A stretch of DNA of 61,720 nt from Bacteroidales bacterium (GCA_016936355.1 JAFGYB010000002.1:1-61720); one strand, 5' to 3'; shown: positions 51,789 to 61,685, counted from the stretch's first letter. Numbers and translations are program-made. Notes: generated by a model not told the origin, from the sequence alone.

Positions 51789-54700
51789 ATGACTCCCAAT
51801 GAAATTCAGAAAGAAGGCCTGATTGCACGCATTATTGAATGGTCGATCAACAACAAACCGCTGGTGATCATCTTCACCGTGGCACTGATGGCGGCCGGTA
51901 TCTGGGCCATCGAAAACACCTCGGTGGATGCCATCCCCGATTTGAGTGATGTACAGGTCATCGTTATCACGAAAGATCCGGGGCAGGGTCCTCAAATTGT
52001 GGAAGATCAGGTTACCTATCCCCTGACTACCAAAATGCTTTCCGTTCCCGGTGCTGTGGATGTACGGGGCTATTCCTTTTTTGGTTTCTCTATGGTGTAC
52101 GTCATTTTCAAAGACGGAACCGACATTTACTGGGCTCGTAGCCGGGTGCTGGAATATTTAAGTTCCATGCAAAGTCAGTTGCCGAAAGGGGTGACACCTG
52201 AACTGGGTCCGGATGCTACAGGGCTGGGCTGGGTGTACGAGTATGTGCTGAAGTCCAAAACGAAAAGTTTACAGCAGTTACGATCCATTCAGGACTGGTT
52301 TTTACGGTACGAACTAATGACTGTGCCCGGTGTTTCTGAAGTAGCCAGTGTGGGTGGATTTGTGAAACAATACCAGGTAGAGGTGAATCCCATCAAGCTG
52401 GCATCCTACGGACTGTCACTCGAAAAAGTAAAAAAAGCCATTCAGCAGAGCAACAATGATGTCGGCGGCAGACTGTTGGAAATGGGAGAGATGGAGTTCA
52501 TGGTCCGGGGCATTGGCTACATCAAGAATAAAAAGGATTTGGACATGGTTGCGGTGGGGTTTGACAAATCCACCGGAACACCCATTTACCTCAAAGACGT
52601 GGCCAATGTGGTTGTAGGCCCGGAACTCCGGCGCGGAGTAGCCGACTGGAACGGAAAGGGCGAAGTGGTTGGCGGAATCGTGGTACAGCGCTACGGTGCC
52701 AACGGACTGAAGGTGATCGAAAGGGTGAAGAAAAAACTGGCGGAATTGAAAAAATCCCTGCCCCCCGACGTACAGGTTGTCACCGCCTACGATCGTTCCG
52801 GATTGATCAACAGCGCTATTGATAACCTGAGCAACAAACTGCTGGAAGAAATCATTGTGGTTTCCCTTGTGATTTTTCTTTTCCTGTTGCATTTCAGAAG
52901 CTCGTTTGTAGCGGTCTTCACTTTGCCCACCGCGGTGCTGGGAGCCTTATTGATTATGCATTTGCAGGGGATCAATGCCAATATTATGTCGCTGGGTGGT
53001 ATTGCCATTGCCATCGGAGCTATGGTGGACGCGGCCATCATTATGGTGGAAAACGGGCAGTCGCATGTGTTGCACAACCAGCTCCTGCCGCCCGATAAAC
53101 AAAAACCGCACTGGAATGTCATTACGAAAGCAGCCAAAGAAGTGGGACCCTCTATCTTTTTCTCCCTGCTGGTGATTGTTGTTTCGTTCCTGCCTGTGTT
53201 TGCATTGGGCGCTCAGGAAGGTCGCATGTTTAAGCCGCTGGCTTTTACCAAATCCTATTCCATGGCGGTGGGAGCCATCCTGGCCATTACCATTGTGCCT
53301 GTGTTGATGGGGTTTTTTATCCGCGGAAAGATGAAAAAGGAGGAAAGCAATCCCATCACCCATATCCTGATGAAAGCCTATCATCCGGTAGTTGATTTTG
53401 TGTTGCGCAGAAGGTGGTTTGTGCTGATTGCCTCTGTCCTGATTGTTGTGGCTACCTGGTATCCTTACAGCAAATTGGGTTCCGAATTTATGCCACCCTT
53501 GTACGAAGGAGATTTACTGTACATGCCTACTACCCTGCCCGGAATTTCCATTACTAAGGCACGGGAATTGTTGCAGCAAACCGACAAGATTATCAAGTCT
53601 TTTCCCGAAGTGAAATCAGTGATGGGGAAGGCCGGACGTGCCGAAACGGCTACCGATCCGGCACCGCTTTCCATGCTGGAAACCACCATTCAGCTGAAAC
53701 CGCAAAGCGAGTGGCCCAAAGGAATGACACCGAAAAAACTGGTAGAAAAGCTGGATGCTGCCATCCAGATTCCCGGGCTGACCAACGCCTGGACCATGCC
53801 CATCAAAACCAGGATCGACATGCTTTCAACAGGAATTAAAACTCCGGTGGGGATTAAAATTACCGGTCCTGATTTGCACGTTTTGCAAAATATTGGTGAA
53901 CAGATAGAAAGTGTTTTGAAAAAAGTTCCGGGCACTCGTTCTGTTTACGCTGAACGTTCCGAAGGAGGGAATTACATCGATTTTGATATCGATCGTGATG
54001 CCATTGCCCGTTATGGACTAACAGTTCAGGGAGTGGAAGATGTTTTCAAATCAGCCATAGGCGGAATGAATATTACCCAAACCGTGGAAGGACTTGAACG
54101 ATATCCTGTTAATTTGCGCTACCAGCGTGATTTCAGAAACAACCTGGAAGCGCTGAAAAGGGTACTCGTTCCTCTGCCTCATGGTGGTCAAATCCCTCTG
54201 GATCAACTGGGAACGCTGGTCATTAAAAAAGGCCCGCCGGTGATCAAGTCGGAAGACTCTCGTCCCGAATCACTGGTTTATGTGGATTTAAATACTTCTG
54301 ATATTGGTTCGTATGTGGCAGCTGCACAGAAAGCCGTCAACCAACAGGTAAAACTTCCGCAGGGTTATTCGCTGGTGTGGAGCGGTCAGTACGAATACAT
54401 GCAACGGGCCGCCAAAACATTGTCTCTGGTAATACCGCTGACTTTGTTGCTGGTCATCCTGCTGTTGTATTTCAATACCAAATCATTTACCAAAACCGGG
54501 ATTATATTGATGGCCTTGCCGTTTTCTATGGTGGGAGCCATCTGGTACCTCTATTTCGCCGGTTTCCACATGAGTGTGGCTGTTTGGGTGGGAATTATTG
54601 CTTTGCTGGGCGTGAGTGCTGAAACGGGTGTGGTGATGCTCCTGTATCTCGACATTGCTTATGAAAAGTGGTTGAAAAACGGAAAAATGAACTCACTTCA

Positions 54701-54962
54701 TGAATTGAGAGAGTCCATTTTTGAGGGGGCTGTAAAAAGGATTCGTCCTAAAATGATGACCGTAACGGTGTTGTTTTTTGGGCTGTTGCCTATTGTACTG
54801 GGGCACGGAGCCGGTAGTGATGTAATGAAACGGATTGCTGCCCCTATGATCGGAGGGATTGTCACGAGCCTGATCATGGAACTGACTATTTTCCCGGCAG
54901 TCTATTATATCATTAAAAAGCGGAAAATAAAGAATGAGCAACGGATCAATGAAACAGACTAA
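51789..54962 (+). CDS. cusA: CusA-type copper/silver RND transporter
   Basis: 1057 residues, full-length heavy-metal-efflux RND pump with 12 helices and two large periplasmic loops. The proton-relay helix reads AIGAMVDAAIIMVENG. Met579 (LLYMPTTLPG), Met629 (PAPLSMLETT) and Met678 (RIDMLSTG) are spaced 50 and 49 residues apart, the same spacing as M573, M623 and M672 that bind Cu(I)/Ag(I) in E. coli CusA. This points to copper/silver rather than zinc/cobalt. Third gene of the operon, 8 nt after the adaptor. Confidence 0.93.
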   Translation: MTPNEIQKEGLIARIIEWSINNKPLVIIFTVALMAAGIWAIENTSVDAIPDLSDVQVIVITKDPGQGPQIVEDQVTYPLTTKMLSVPGAVDVRGYSFFGFSMVYVIFKDGTDIYWARSRVLEYLSSMQSQLPKGVTPELGPDATGLGWVYEYVLKSKTKSLQQLRSIQDWFLRYELMTVPGVSEVASVGGFVKQYQVEVNPIKLASYGLSLEKVKKAIQQSNNDVGGRLLEMGEMEFMVRGIGYIKNKKDLDMVAVGFDKSTGTPIYLKDVANVVVGPELRRGVADWNGKGEVVGGIVVQRYGANGLKVIERVKKKLAELKKSLPPDVQVVTAYDRSGLINSAIDNLSNKLLEEIIVVSLVIFLFLLHFRSSFVAVFTLPTAVLGALLIMHLQGINANIMSLGGIAIAIGAMVDAAIIMVENGQSHVLHNQLLPPDKQKPHWNVITKAAKEVGPSIFFSLLVIVVSFLPVFALGAQEGRMFKPLAFTKSYSMAVGAILAITIVPVLMGFFIRGKMKKEESNPITHILMKAYHPVVDFVLRRRWFVLIASVLIVVATWYPYSKLGSEFMPPLYEGDLLYMPTTLPGISITKARELLQQTDKIIKSFPEVKSVMGKAGRAETATDPAPLSMLETTIQLKPQSEWPKGMTPKKLVEKLDAAIQIPGLTNAWTMPIKTRIDMLSTGIKTPVGIKITGPDLHVLQNIGEQIESVLKKVPGTRSVYAERSEGGNYIDFDIDRDAIARYGLTVQGVEDVFKSAIGGMNITQTVEGLERYPVNLRYQRDFRNNLEALKRVLVPLPHGGQIPLDQLGTLVIKKGPPVIKSEDSRPESLVYVDLNTSDIGSYVAAAQKAVNQQVKLPQGYSLVWSGQYEYMQRAAKTLSLVIPLTLLLVILLLYFNTKSFTKTGIILMALPFSMVGAIWYLYFAGFHMSVAVWVGIIALLGVSAETGVVMLLYLDIAYEKWLKNGKMNSLHELRESIFEGAVKRIRPKMMTVTVLFFGLLPIVLGHGAGSDVMKRIAAPMIGGIVTSLIMELTIFPAVYYIIKKRKIKNEQRINETD

Positions 54963-55073
54963 AAGGTGAATTTTCAAGGGATTAGTTAAGAAAACAGAAA
55001 ACTTCCCGGCAGAACTTTAACTATTGGTTTGAATTTCTTTTCTTTGCCGCTCATTTTAAATCGAAGACTACAG

Positions 55074-55697
55074 ATGAGTTTGACTCAGTTTCTTGCCAAT
55101 CATATCACTGAATTCATTGAAGCTACCGGTTACATCAGTATTTTTATTTTGATGATGATTGAAAGCATGGCGCTTCCCATTCCCGGTGAAGCGATCATGC
55201 CCTTTGCCGGCTTTTTGATTGTACAGGGCAAATTTACCTGGACGATGGTTGTTTTGGTCAGTACGATGGGCAGTATTGCGGGTTCTTATATTTCATACCT
55301 CATTGGGAAATATGGTGGAGAGCCTTTTTTTGAGCGCTACGGAAAATATTTTCTGGTTAAAAAAAATCACCTTGACCTCACCCATCGTTTTTTTAACAGA
55401 TATGGAGGTATTACCATTTTCTTCAGCCGATTCATTCCTGTAGTACGACATCTTATTTCCATTCCTGCCGGGATGAGTCGAATGAAAATGCCTGCTTTTA
55501 TATTCTATACAGCCCTTGGCGCTGCCATCTGGAACACGTTTCTCACCTATCTGGGCTTTGTTTTGAAGCAAAATTGGAATGAAATCATGAAGTACGGCCA
55601 CTACATCGATATCACAATGGTGGTGGCTTTCGTATTGGTGATTTTCGTTTTTATCTGGAGACAGATTCGAATCAAAACATCCAGAAATAACAAGTAA
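55074..55697 (+). CDS. DedA-family membrane protein
   Basis: 207 residues, five or six helices. Family motifs PIPGEAIMPFAGF and FFSRFIPVVRHLISIPAG contain the conserved acidic and Arg residues. Bacterial DedA proteins scramble or recycle lipid carriers such as undecaprenyl phosphate, or support proton homeostasis. The ATG at 55074 is used; an in-frame TTG lies 45 nt upstream. It follows cusA by 111 bp and may or may not belong to that operon. Confidence 0.88.
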   Translation: MSLTQFLANHITEFIEATGYISIFILMMIESMALPIPGEAIMPFAGFLIVQGKFTWTMVVLVSTMGSIAGSYISYLIGKYGGEPFFERYGKYFLVKKNHLDLTHRFFNRYGGITIFFSRFIPVVRHLISIPAGMSRMKMPAFIFYTALGAAIWNTFLTYLGFVLKQNWNEIMKYGHYIDITMVVAFVLVIFVFIWRQIRIKTSRNNK

Positions 55698-55727
55698 GGG
55701 TTTGCATCATTTAGTCTTACAAATGAT

Positions 55728-55735
55728 TAATTTTG
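55728..55735 (+). promoter_or_regulatory. -7 element immediately upstream of DAHP synthase (leaderless mRNA candidate)
   Basis: TAATTTTG, last G 4 nt (CACC) before the ATG. TTTG at 55701-55704 lies 23 nt upstream, near the -33 spacing. Confidence 0.5.
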
Positions 55736-55739
55736 CACC

Positions 55740-56843
55740 ATGACAACAAAAGTGCGCTTATCGGAAGAAGGACGGTTCTGGAATCCGGAGCAATTTCCTC
55801 TGGTTATTGCCGGTCCGTGCAGTGCGGAGACTGAAGAGCAGGTCTTGAAAACAGCACATCAACTGGCACAGATTCCTTCAGTAAAAGCCTATCGGGCCGG
55901 TGTTTGGAAGCCGCGTACCCGTCCCGGTGCTTTTGAAGGCATGGGAGAAAAAGCTCTGCCCTGGCTGCAAAAAGTGAAACAGGAAACCGGACTGAAAACA
56001 GCAGTAGAGGTAGCCAAGCCCGAACACGTTAGTCTGGCGTTGAAATACGACGTGGATATTTTGTGGCTTGGCGCACGCAGTGTGGTGAGCCCGTTTGTGG
56101 TGCAGGAAATTGCCGAAGCGCTGAAAGGTTCCTCGGTTACGGTAATGATAAAAAATCCGGTTATTCCTGACCTGAACCTGTGGGTGGGCGCCATCGAAAG
56201 GATTTACAGCGCCGGAATTCAAAATATCATGGCCATTCACCGCGGATTCCATTATTTTGAAAAATCGCGTTTCCGAAATGCCCCCATGTGGGAAATCCCC
56301 ATTGAGCTGAAAAGAATCATGCCTCAGCTGCCTATTGTGACGGATCCCAGCCACATTGCCGGCCGTCGCGAACTGTTGCAGGAGGTGGCTCAGAAAGCCC
56401 TTGATTTGGAAATGGACGGACTGATGATTGAGTCGCACGAAGACCCCAGCTGTGCCCTCACCGATGCCGCGCAACAAATTACTCCGGAAAACCTGGCCCA
56501 CATGCTGGATTCGCTAATCCTGCGTCAGAAAACAGGTAGTCCTGATTTTGAACTCCTGCTGGAACGGCTCCGGACAGAGATCGATAAGCTGGACGGAGAA
56601 TTACTTCAGATTCTATCCAAACGGATGGAAATTACCGATGAGATTGGAGCCTACAAACGCGACAACAACATCACCATATTGCAAATTAAACGATGGGCCG
56701 GCATTATGCAAGATCGTCTTTCCATAGGAACCAATCTGGGGTTGGATGAAGATTTTCTGAAAGATATGCTCAAGCTGATTCACAAGGAATCCATCCTGCG
56801 GCAAACAGAGATTTTTAACCGGAACGTGGAGGAAAAGAAATAG
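55740..56843 (+). CDS. Bifunctional DAHP synthase/chorismate mutase
   Basis: 367 residues. The N-terminal 3-deoxy-7-phosphoheptulonate synthase domain (about 15-260; IAGPCSAETEEQ, AGVWKPRTRPGAFEGMG, TDPSHIAGRR) makes the first shikimate-pathway intermediate. The C-terminal AroQ chorismate mutase (about 275-360; LRTEIDKLDGELLQILSKRMEI) acts at the branch to Phe/Tyr and probably provides feedback control. No other aromatic genes are adjacent here. The start codon sits 4 nt after a -7 element. Confidence 0.95.
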   Translation: MTTKVRLSEEGRFWNPEQFPLVIAGPCSAETEEQVLKTAHQLAQIPSVKAYRAGVWKPRTRPGAFEGMGEKALPWLQKVKQETGLKTAVEVAKPEHVSLALKYDVDILWLGARSVVSPFVVQEIAEALKGSSVTVMIKNPVIPDLNLWVGAIERIYSAGIQNIMAIHRGFHYFEKSRFRNAPMWEIPIELKRIMPQLPIVTDPSHIAGRRELLQEVAQKALDLEMDGLMIESHEDPSCALTDAAQQITPENLAHMLDSLILRQKTGSPDFELLLERLRTEIDKLDGELLQILSKRMEITDEIGAYKRDNNITILQIKRWAGIMQDRLSIGTNLGLDEDFLKDMLKLIHKESILRQTEIFNRNVEEKK

Positions 56844-56909
56844 AGGTTGGTGAACAGCCAGTATCCATTTTTATCATCATTCACCATTCATTAATCACAA
56901 ATCTCCGGG

Positions 56910-57821
56910 TTACATCCAGTGTTTTTTCTTGAAATAGGCAACCATCACGATCACCAGTACCACCATAAATCCGGTAAGAAACCAGAAAGCAGCATCCTGA
57001 TCCTGCAACGGAAGATGGACGTTCATCCCGTAAAGGCCGGTAAGGAAAGTTAACGGCAGCACCACCGATGAAATCAGGGTGAGGATCTTCATGATTTCGT
57101 TGGTTTTGTTGGTCTGCATGGAGTCAAAGGTTACGGAAAGTCCTTCAATGAGTTCGCCGTAATCCTCGGTCATATCCCACATCTTGTTGTAGTAGTCGAG
57201 GATGTTCCCCCAGTAGTCTTCCATGTTGTCGGCAAAACCTTCAATGTTCCCCGATTCAAACTGGTTGAACACCCGCAGTTGCGGCTTGAGCATGGTGTTC
57301 AGCATGATGATGTTTTTACGGGTAATGGAAAGTCGTTCGATGATGGTTTCGGGGCGGTTACTGAACAGTTCGCGGTTGATCAGTTCCAGTTCCAGTCCCA
57401 CTTTCCGCAAAAGATACACGGTTTGGGTCATGAGTTTCTCCAGTATAACATACAGCAACGCATCAGAGGTTCCCACTTCAAATGCCTCGCCCCTGTTTTC
57501 CTGTTGCTTGGCATCCTCAAACAGATTTTCTACAGCCCAGTGCGATTTCCCTACGGTGATGATGAAGTCTTCACCCCAGAAAATTTTCACTTCCTTCGGC
57601 TTGATAAAGCGGTTCTGTTTGTCGAAATTGGGAAAATGAAGGATCAGGAAATAATAATCCTCATACACGTCGATTTTGGGTCGCTGATTGGACTGCCGGC
57701 AGTCTTCGAGGTCCAGTGTGTGAAAATGAAAATGGCTATCGAGATGGTTCAGATCCTGTTCGGAAGGGATGGATATGTTGTGCCATTTGAGCCGACCACC
57801 CAGTTTTACTGTTTCGATCAT
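56910..57821 (-). CDS. corA: CorA-family magnesium/cobalt transporter
   Basis: 303 residues: a large cytoplasmic N-terminal domain and two C-terminal helices with the pore signature YGMNVHLP (GMN). The family forms pentameric divalent-cation channels. The C-terminus ends KKKHWM. Single gene with its own -7 element. Confidence 0.93.
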   Translation of the reverse strand: MIETVKLGGRLKWHNISIPSEQDLNHLDSHFHFHTLDLEDCRQSNQRPKIDVYEDYYFLILHFPNFDKQNRFIKPKEVKIFWGEDFIITVGKSHWAVENLFEDAKQQENRGEAFEVGTSDALLYVILEKLMTQTVYLLRKVGLELELINRELFSNRPETIIERLSITRKNIIMLNTMLKPQLRVFNQFESGNIEGFADNMEDYWGNILDYYNKMWDMTEDYGELIEGLSVTFDSMQTNKTNEIMKILTLISSVVLPLTFLTGLYGMNVHLPLQDQDAAFWFLTGFMVVLVIVMVAYFKKKHWM

Positions 57822-57883
57822 AGGCCTTCCTCCTAATTTTAAACTCAGGAAATTCCTAAGTGTTGATATTTTCTTTTGCCTCG

Positions 57884-57891
57884 CAAAAGTA
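57884..57891 (-). promoter_or_regulatory. -7 element upstream of corA
   Basis: TACTTTTG on minus, 62 nt before the ATG at 57821. Confidence 0.4.
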
Positions 57892-57970
57892 AGGTTTTTC
57901 GTTGAAAATAAACGACCGTTCTGTTTTTCATTGAAAAATAAGCGATCAGGAGTTAATAAAAACCGGAATA

Positions 57971-58564
57971 TTATTTTTTTACCTGCTTCCAGTGCAACGT
58001 GTTTAGCAAGTGGCGGATGTCGCCTTTGATGAACTGAATTACGGGTTGCAAAGAGTCGTTGTTGGGAACTACGCGAAAATACAACGAACCCCTCAGGAAA
58101 TGTTGTGTGCTGTCGGTGAGGATGAACTGGTACGGTGAAGCCACCCCGTTGCCTTCGATGTCGTAGGTTAAACCGTAAAGCTTCCGGGCGGGATCAACGA
58201 TCAGACTGTCGTTGATGGCGTTGGCTTTGGGAATGTGCTTGACAACCATTTTTCGTGCATCTTCCAGGTATTTCATCAGGTTGTGATCAATGGCTTTATA
58301 GCTCAGATGAATGGTCGCCTTGTATCGGGGGTAGTTGATGTTGATCCAGTATTTCTGGTCGGGCGAATAGGGGTCTTTGGAGAGGGTCGTATAGGTGGGA
58401 TATTCAAAAGTGTAGGGGAAAGCAGAGTCGAACCGTTGATAGCTGTGCCGGGGCAAGGCAATGCGAAAGTAACCGCGGGGTTTGGGTGTTGCGTTCGAAC
58501 CGCAGGAAATCAGTGCCGTCAGCACAAAAACAAGAAGGATCAGGTTAAATATCTTTTTCGGCAT
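57971..58564 (-). CDS. gldD: Gliding motility lipoprotein GldD
   Basis: 197 residues. Signal peptide with lipobox LISC (about Cys21), then the conserved opening PKPRGYFRIALP and YPRYKATIHLSYK. GldD is required for gliding and type IX secretion in Flavobacterium; its biochemical role is unclear. The ATG at 58564 is used. It overlaps the end of gldE by 20 nt, matching the tight gldE-gldD coupling in the phylum. Confidence 0.92.
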   Translation of the reverse strand: MPKKIFNLILLVFVLTALISCGSNATPKPRGYFRIALPRHSYQRFDSAFPYTFEYPTYTTLSKDPYSPDQKYWININYPRYKATIHLSYKAIDHNLMKYLEDARKMVVKHIPKANAINDSLIVDPARKLYGLTYDIEGNGVASPYQFILTDSTQHFLRGSLYFRVVPNNDSLQPVIQFIKGDIRHLLNTLHWKQVKK

Positions 58565-59915
58565 GGTCTTTCGTTTGGCGCAAAAATACTTTAACCTGAT
58601 TGATTTTCCGGTTATCGGAATCGGTAATTTCAAATTCAAAAGGATTTAACTGCAGTTTTTCTCCTGAATCAGGGATTTTTCCGGTAATTTCCAGGATCAT
58701 TCCTCCCAACGAATCGGCTTCTCCTCGGAAATCATCAAAAAAATCATCGGCAACGGAAAGCACTTTGCACAAGTCGTTCAACATAATGGAAGCGTCAAAA
58801 ATCCAGGTGGAAGCATTCAGTCGTTTGTAGCGATAGCTTTCTTCTTCCTTATCGAATTCGTCGCTGATCTCCCCTACTATTTCTTCCAGCACATCTTCCA
58901 TGGTGATGATGCCTGAAGTGCCTCCGTATTCATCCACCACGATGGCCATATGGATCTTTTTCTGCCGGAATTCCTGCAATAGGTCGTTCACTTTTTTATT
59001 TTCCGGAACATAGAAAGCCGGGCGGATCAGTTCTTTCCATTCGGGTTGTTCTTTTTCGTGCAGCAGAGGCAACAGGTCTTTGATGTACACAATCCCTTTC
59101 ACATTGTCGAAGGATTCTTCATACACAGGAATGCGTGAAAATCCGGAATCGATCACGGTTTGGATCAGCTCGGTAAACGGAGTATCAATTTCCACAGATG
59201 TTACATTCACCCGCGAACGCATCAGTTCACTGGCTTCTTTTTCGCCAAAAGTGGCAATGCCTTTCAAAATCATTTTTTCGTCTTCAGGCGTGGTTTCCCC
59301 CACGGTCAGATCGATGGCATCGGAAAGATCACTCAGGCTGACAGAGCCCTGTTTTTTGGCCATTCGCTTGTCGATAAACGACGTGGATCGAACCAGGATT
59401 GTGCTCAACGGTTTGGCCAGGGTGATGAGAACAGCCAGAGTATCGGCCATCAGCATGGAGAAAAATATCGGTTTTTTGTTGGCGTAGATTTTGGGGAGAA
59501 TTTCACCGAAGATCAGCAAAAAAGAAGTGACCACAATGATCTGGATCACAAATGTGAGTACCGGATTTTTTGAGAAGTCGAACAATAAAGCGGTGAAAAA
59601 ACTGGATATAACCACAATACCCACATTGATGAAATTGTTGGAGATAAGTACCGTTGCCAGCAGTCTTTTGGGGCGTTCACGCAAAGCAATTACTTTTTTA
59701 CCTTTTTTCCCTTTGTGTTTGCGAAGTTTGTGCAAATCGGCGGGTTGCAGGGAAAAAAAAGCTGTTTCCGATCCGGAAATGAGTCCGGAAAACAGCAATA
59801 ACAAGAGCAGGATCAGTAAGGTAATGACTGCTTCCGTTGAAAAGCCTTTGTAGAAACCGTTGTTCAACAAAACGGATAATAGGTGGGGGTCAGGATCTAT
59901 TTCAATTGCTTCCAA
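58545..59915 (-). CDS. gldE: Gliding motility protein GldE (CorC/HlyC-type CNNM protein)
   Basis: 456 residues: N-terminal CNNM membrane domain ([18 protein letters not shown] segment, helices from about 28), a CBS pair (about 220-345; [49 protein letters not shown]) and a CorC_HlyC C-terminal domain. The start is TTG at 59915 because an in-frame stop lies 18 nt upstream and no ATG exists near the N-terminus. A -7 element 28 nt upstream supports this start. Confidence 0.92.
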   Translation of the reverse strand: MEAIEIDPDPHLLSVLLNNGFYKGFSTEAVITLLILLLLLLFSGLISGSETAFFSLQPADLHKLRKHKGKKGKKVIALRERPKRLLATVLISNNFINVGIVVISSFFTALLFDFSKNPVLTFVIQIIVVTSFLLIFGEILPKIYANKKPIFFSMLMADTLAVLITLAKPLSTILVRSTSFIDKRMAKKQGSVSLSDLSDAIDLTVGETTPEDEKMILKGIATFGEKEASELMRSRVNVTSVEIDTPFTELIQTVIDSGFSRIPVYEESFDNVKGIVYIKDLLPLLHEKEQPEWKELIRPAFYVPENKKVNDLLQEFRQKKIHMAIVVDEYGGTSGIITMEDVLEEIVGEISDEFDKEEESYRYKRLNASTWIFDASIMLNDLCKVLSVADDFFDDFRGEADSLGGMILEITGKIPDSGEKLQLNPFEFEITDSDNRKINQVKVFLRQTKDHAEKDI

Positions 59916-59943
59916 AACAATAGTTTTCGTTCAGAATATGGAG

Positions 59944-59951
59944 CAAAAGTA
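59944..59951 (-). promoter_or_regulatory. -7 element upstream of gldE
   Basis: TACTTTTG on minus, 28 nt before the TTG start of gldE, just after the ssb terminator. Confidence 0.45.
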
Positions 59952-59976
59952 ATAGAAAAATTAAAATGTGATATCG

Positions 59977-60018
59977 GAATCAAACAAAAGCAGGAATTTT
60001 CCTGCTTTTGTTTGATTC
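59977..60018. terminator. Terminator after ssb with a 20-bp perfect inverted repeat
   Basis: 59977-59996 is fully complementary to 59999-60018. The core GCAGGA/TCCTGC stem is followed by T-rich arms on both strands, so it can work in either direction. It separates ssb from gldE. Confidence 0.85.
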
Positions 60019-60026
60019 TTTTTTGC

Positions 60027-60455
60027 TTAGAACGGAAGGTCGTCTTCCACTGATTCGTCGTGCAAATCGGCTTCGGAAGGCGGTTCCTGATAATTTTGTC
60101 CGGAGGACTGTCCGTTCTCAAAAGAGTCGCCCGACCGTCGGGTCAGAATATTGATCTTATCAGCCACAATTTCCGTGATGTAGCGGTCGGCACCGTCTTT
60201 ATCGGTATATTTTCTTGTTTTGATCTTTCCTTCCACATAGATCAGATCGCCTTTGGCAAAGGTTTTTTCGGCCAGGTACCGGTACCCGGTGATGTTGTGC
60301 CACTCGGTTTGGTCCACCCAGTTGTTGTCGCGGTCGCGGTAGCTTTCAGTGGTGGCCAGCGTGAAGCTGATTTTTTTGTTTCCGTTGTCGAAGGTATAGG
60401 TATCGGGATCTTTTCCAATGCGCCCGATCAACATTACTTTGTTCAGTCCTGCCAT
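60027..60455 (-). CDS. ssb: Single-stranded DNA-binding protein Ssb
   Basis: 142 residues. OB fold from the start (MAGLNKVMLIGRIGKDPD) through WVDQTEWHNI and TRKYTDKDGADRYITEIVAD; a short linker and the acidic tip EDDLPF that docks repair proteins. The frame is open much further upstream, but the ATG at 60455 gives the family start. It lies 14 nt after mutY. Confidence 0.96.
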   Translation of the reverse strand: MAGLNKVMLIGRIGKDPDTYTFDNGNKKISFTLATTESYRDRDNNWVDQTEWHNITGYRYLAEKTFAKGDLIYVEGKIKTRKYTDKDGADRYITEIVADKINILTRRSGDSFENGQSSGQNYQEPPSEADLHDESVEDDLPF

Positions 60456-60469
60456 GATGCTTTCTTTTA

Positions 60470-61552
60470 TTAATAGTTTATGTCCCGATCGTGGAAATAA
60501 CGAACAATTAGCTGAGGTACAGGGTAGTTGTTTATTTCGGAACGGGCTACCAAATATAAGGAATTTTTTCCGTCTGCTGACAAGGCTTTCCGGGAAAAAA
60601 CGGGGATGAAAACAGCCTGAATTTTCAGGTGGGTAAGCCGGTGTTCGTAAACCGTTGAGGGACTCCTTATTTCGCAATCTTTCGGTGTGAACCATCCTTC
60701 TTTTTCAGCCAGAGGCAACGCATCCAGCGCATCGTTGAGCGGTTTGTCGAGGGTGACGGAAGGAAAATCGTACAGATTTTTCCAGATGTCTTTTTCGCCC
60801 CGTTTCCGGAGTACGAAAAACTCGCTGTTGCCGGTCTGCTGCCGAATCACGAAATAATAAAAGAACCGTTCGCGAACAGTCGTTTTGTTTTTCTTCACCG
60901 GGAAGTCTGCGACGATTCCCTTGGAATAAGCAAAGCACTGTGCATTGAAAATACAGTTCTTGCAATCGGGATTTTGTGGGACACACTGCAGAGCACCAAA
61001 CTCCATCAGTGCCTGGTTGAATTGAGCCGGAGGCTGATTCCCCATGAGTTCTTCTGCGAGAGACCAGAATTCCTTTTTCGCTTTTCCGCTATGGATGGGT
61101 GTTTTGATGCCGTACATCCGCGATAAAAACCGGTAGACGTTTCCGTCCACCACCGGAGTTTTTTGATCGAAAGCAATGGAAGCGATGGCGGCGGCGGTAT
61201 AATCGCCGATGCCCGGCAAAGTTTTTAGTGTTTCAAAATTGGTGGGAAATTTCCCGTCAAAATTTTCAGTAACGACTTTTGCGGCTTTCATCAGGTTGTC
61301 GGCCCGGTTATAATAACCCAGTCCCTGCCAGAGTCGGTACACCTTTTCTTTGGAAGCATCAGCCAGGGTCTGTACCTCGGGGAACTCGCTGATAAACTTT
61401 AAGTAATAATCCAGTCCCTGATTGACACGGGTTTGCTGGAGGATGATTTCCGATAACCAAATCTTATAGGGATCGCGCGTATGCCGCCAGGGCAGGTCGC
61501 GTTTATTGTTCTGGAACCAGGCGGTCAAAACGTCGCCAAAAGGATCATACAT
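60470..61552 (-). CDS. mutY: A/G-specific adenine glycosylase MutY
   Basis: Removes adenine mispaired with 8-oxoguanine. 360 residues. HhH-GPD domain (LPGIGDYTAAAIASIAFDQ with catalytic Asp in VDGNVYRFLSR), the [4Fe-4S] cysteines in C-x6-C-x2-C-x5-C (CVPQNPDCKNCIFNAQC), and a C-terminal NUDIX-like MutY domain. Divergent from the HU gene, followed by ssb. Confidence 0.95.
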   Translation of the reverse strand: MYDPFGDVLTAWFQNNKRDLPWRHTRDPYKIWLSEIILQQTRVNQGLDYYLKFISEFPEVQTLADASKEKVYRLWQGLGYYNRADNLMKAAKVVTENFDGKFPTNFETLKTLPGIGDYTAAAIASIAFDQKTPVVDGNVYRFLSRMYGIKTPIHSGKAKKEFWSLAEELMGNQPPAQFNQALMEFGALQCVPQNPDCKNCIFNAQCFAYSKGIVADFPVKKNKTTVRERFFYYFVIRQQTGNSEFFVLRKRGEKDIWKNLYDFPSVTLDKPLNDALDALPLAEKEGWFTPKDCEIRSPSTVYEHRLTHLKIQAVFIPVFSRKALSADGKNSLYLVARSEINNYPVPQLIVRYFHDRDINY

Positions 61553-61604
61553 GGAATGAAAATACTTAATAAAGAAATAATTAGAGCAAAAAAAACAAAA
61601 AAAC

Positions 61605-61637
61605 TTGTAGCATGTTATAAAAAACTTATTAAGTTTG
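61605..61637 (+). promoter_or_regulatory. Predicted promoter of the HU-family gene
   Basis: TTG at 61605-61607, 22 nt spacer, TAAGTTTG at 61630-61637. Transcription would start near 61641, 45 nt before the ATG. The surrounding 130 bp are very AT-rich. Confidence 0.5.
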
Positions 61638-61685
61638 TCGCCCGAATTAAAAAACTAATTTCAAATACATTAAAAAGTTAGAATC

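Noticed and set aside
50833..51828. 331-residue open frame antisense to the adaptor gene
   Set aside because: Fully antisense to a well-supported gene in a GC-richer stretch; no signal or domain, so it is a shadow.
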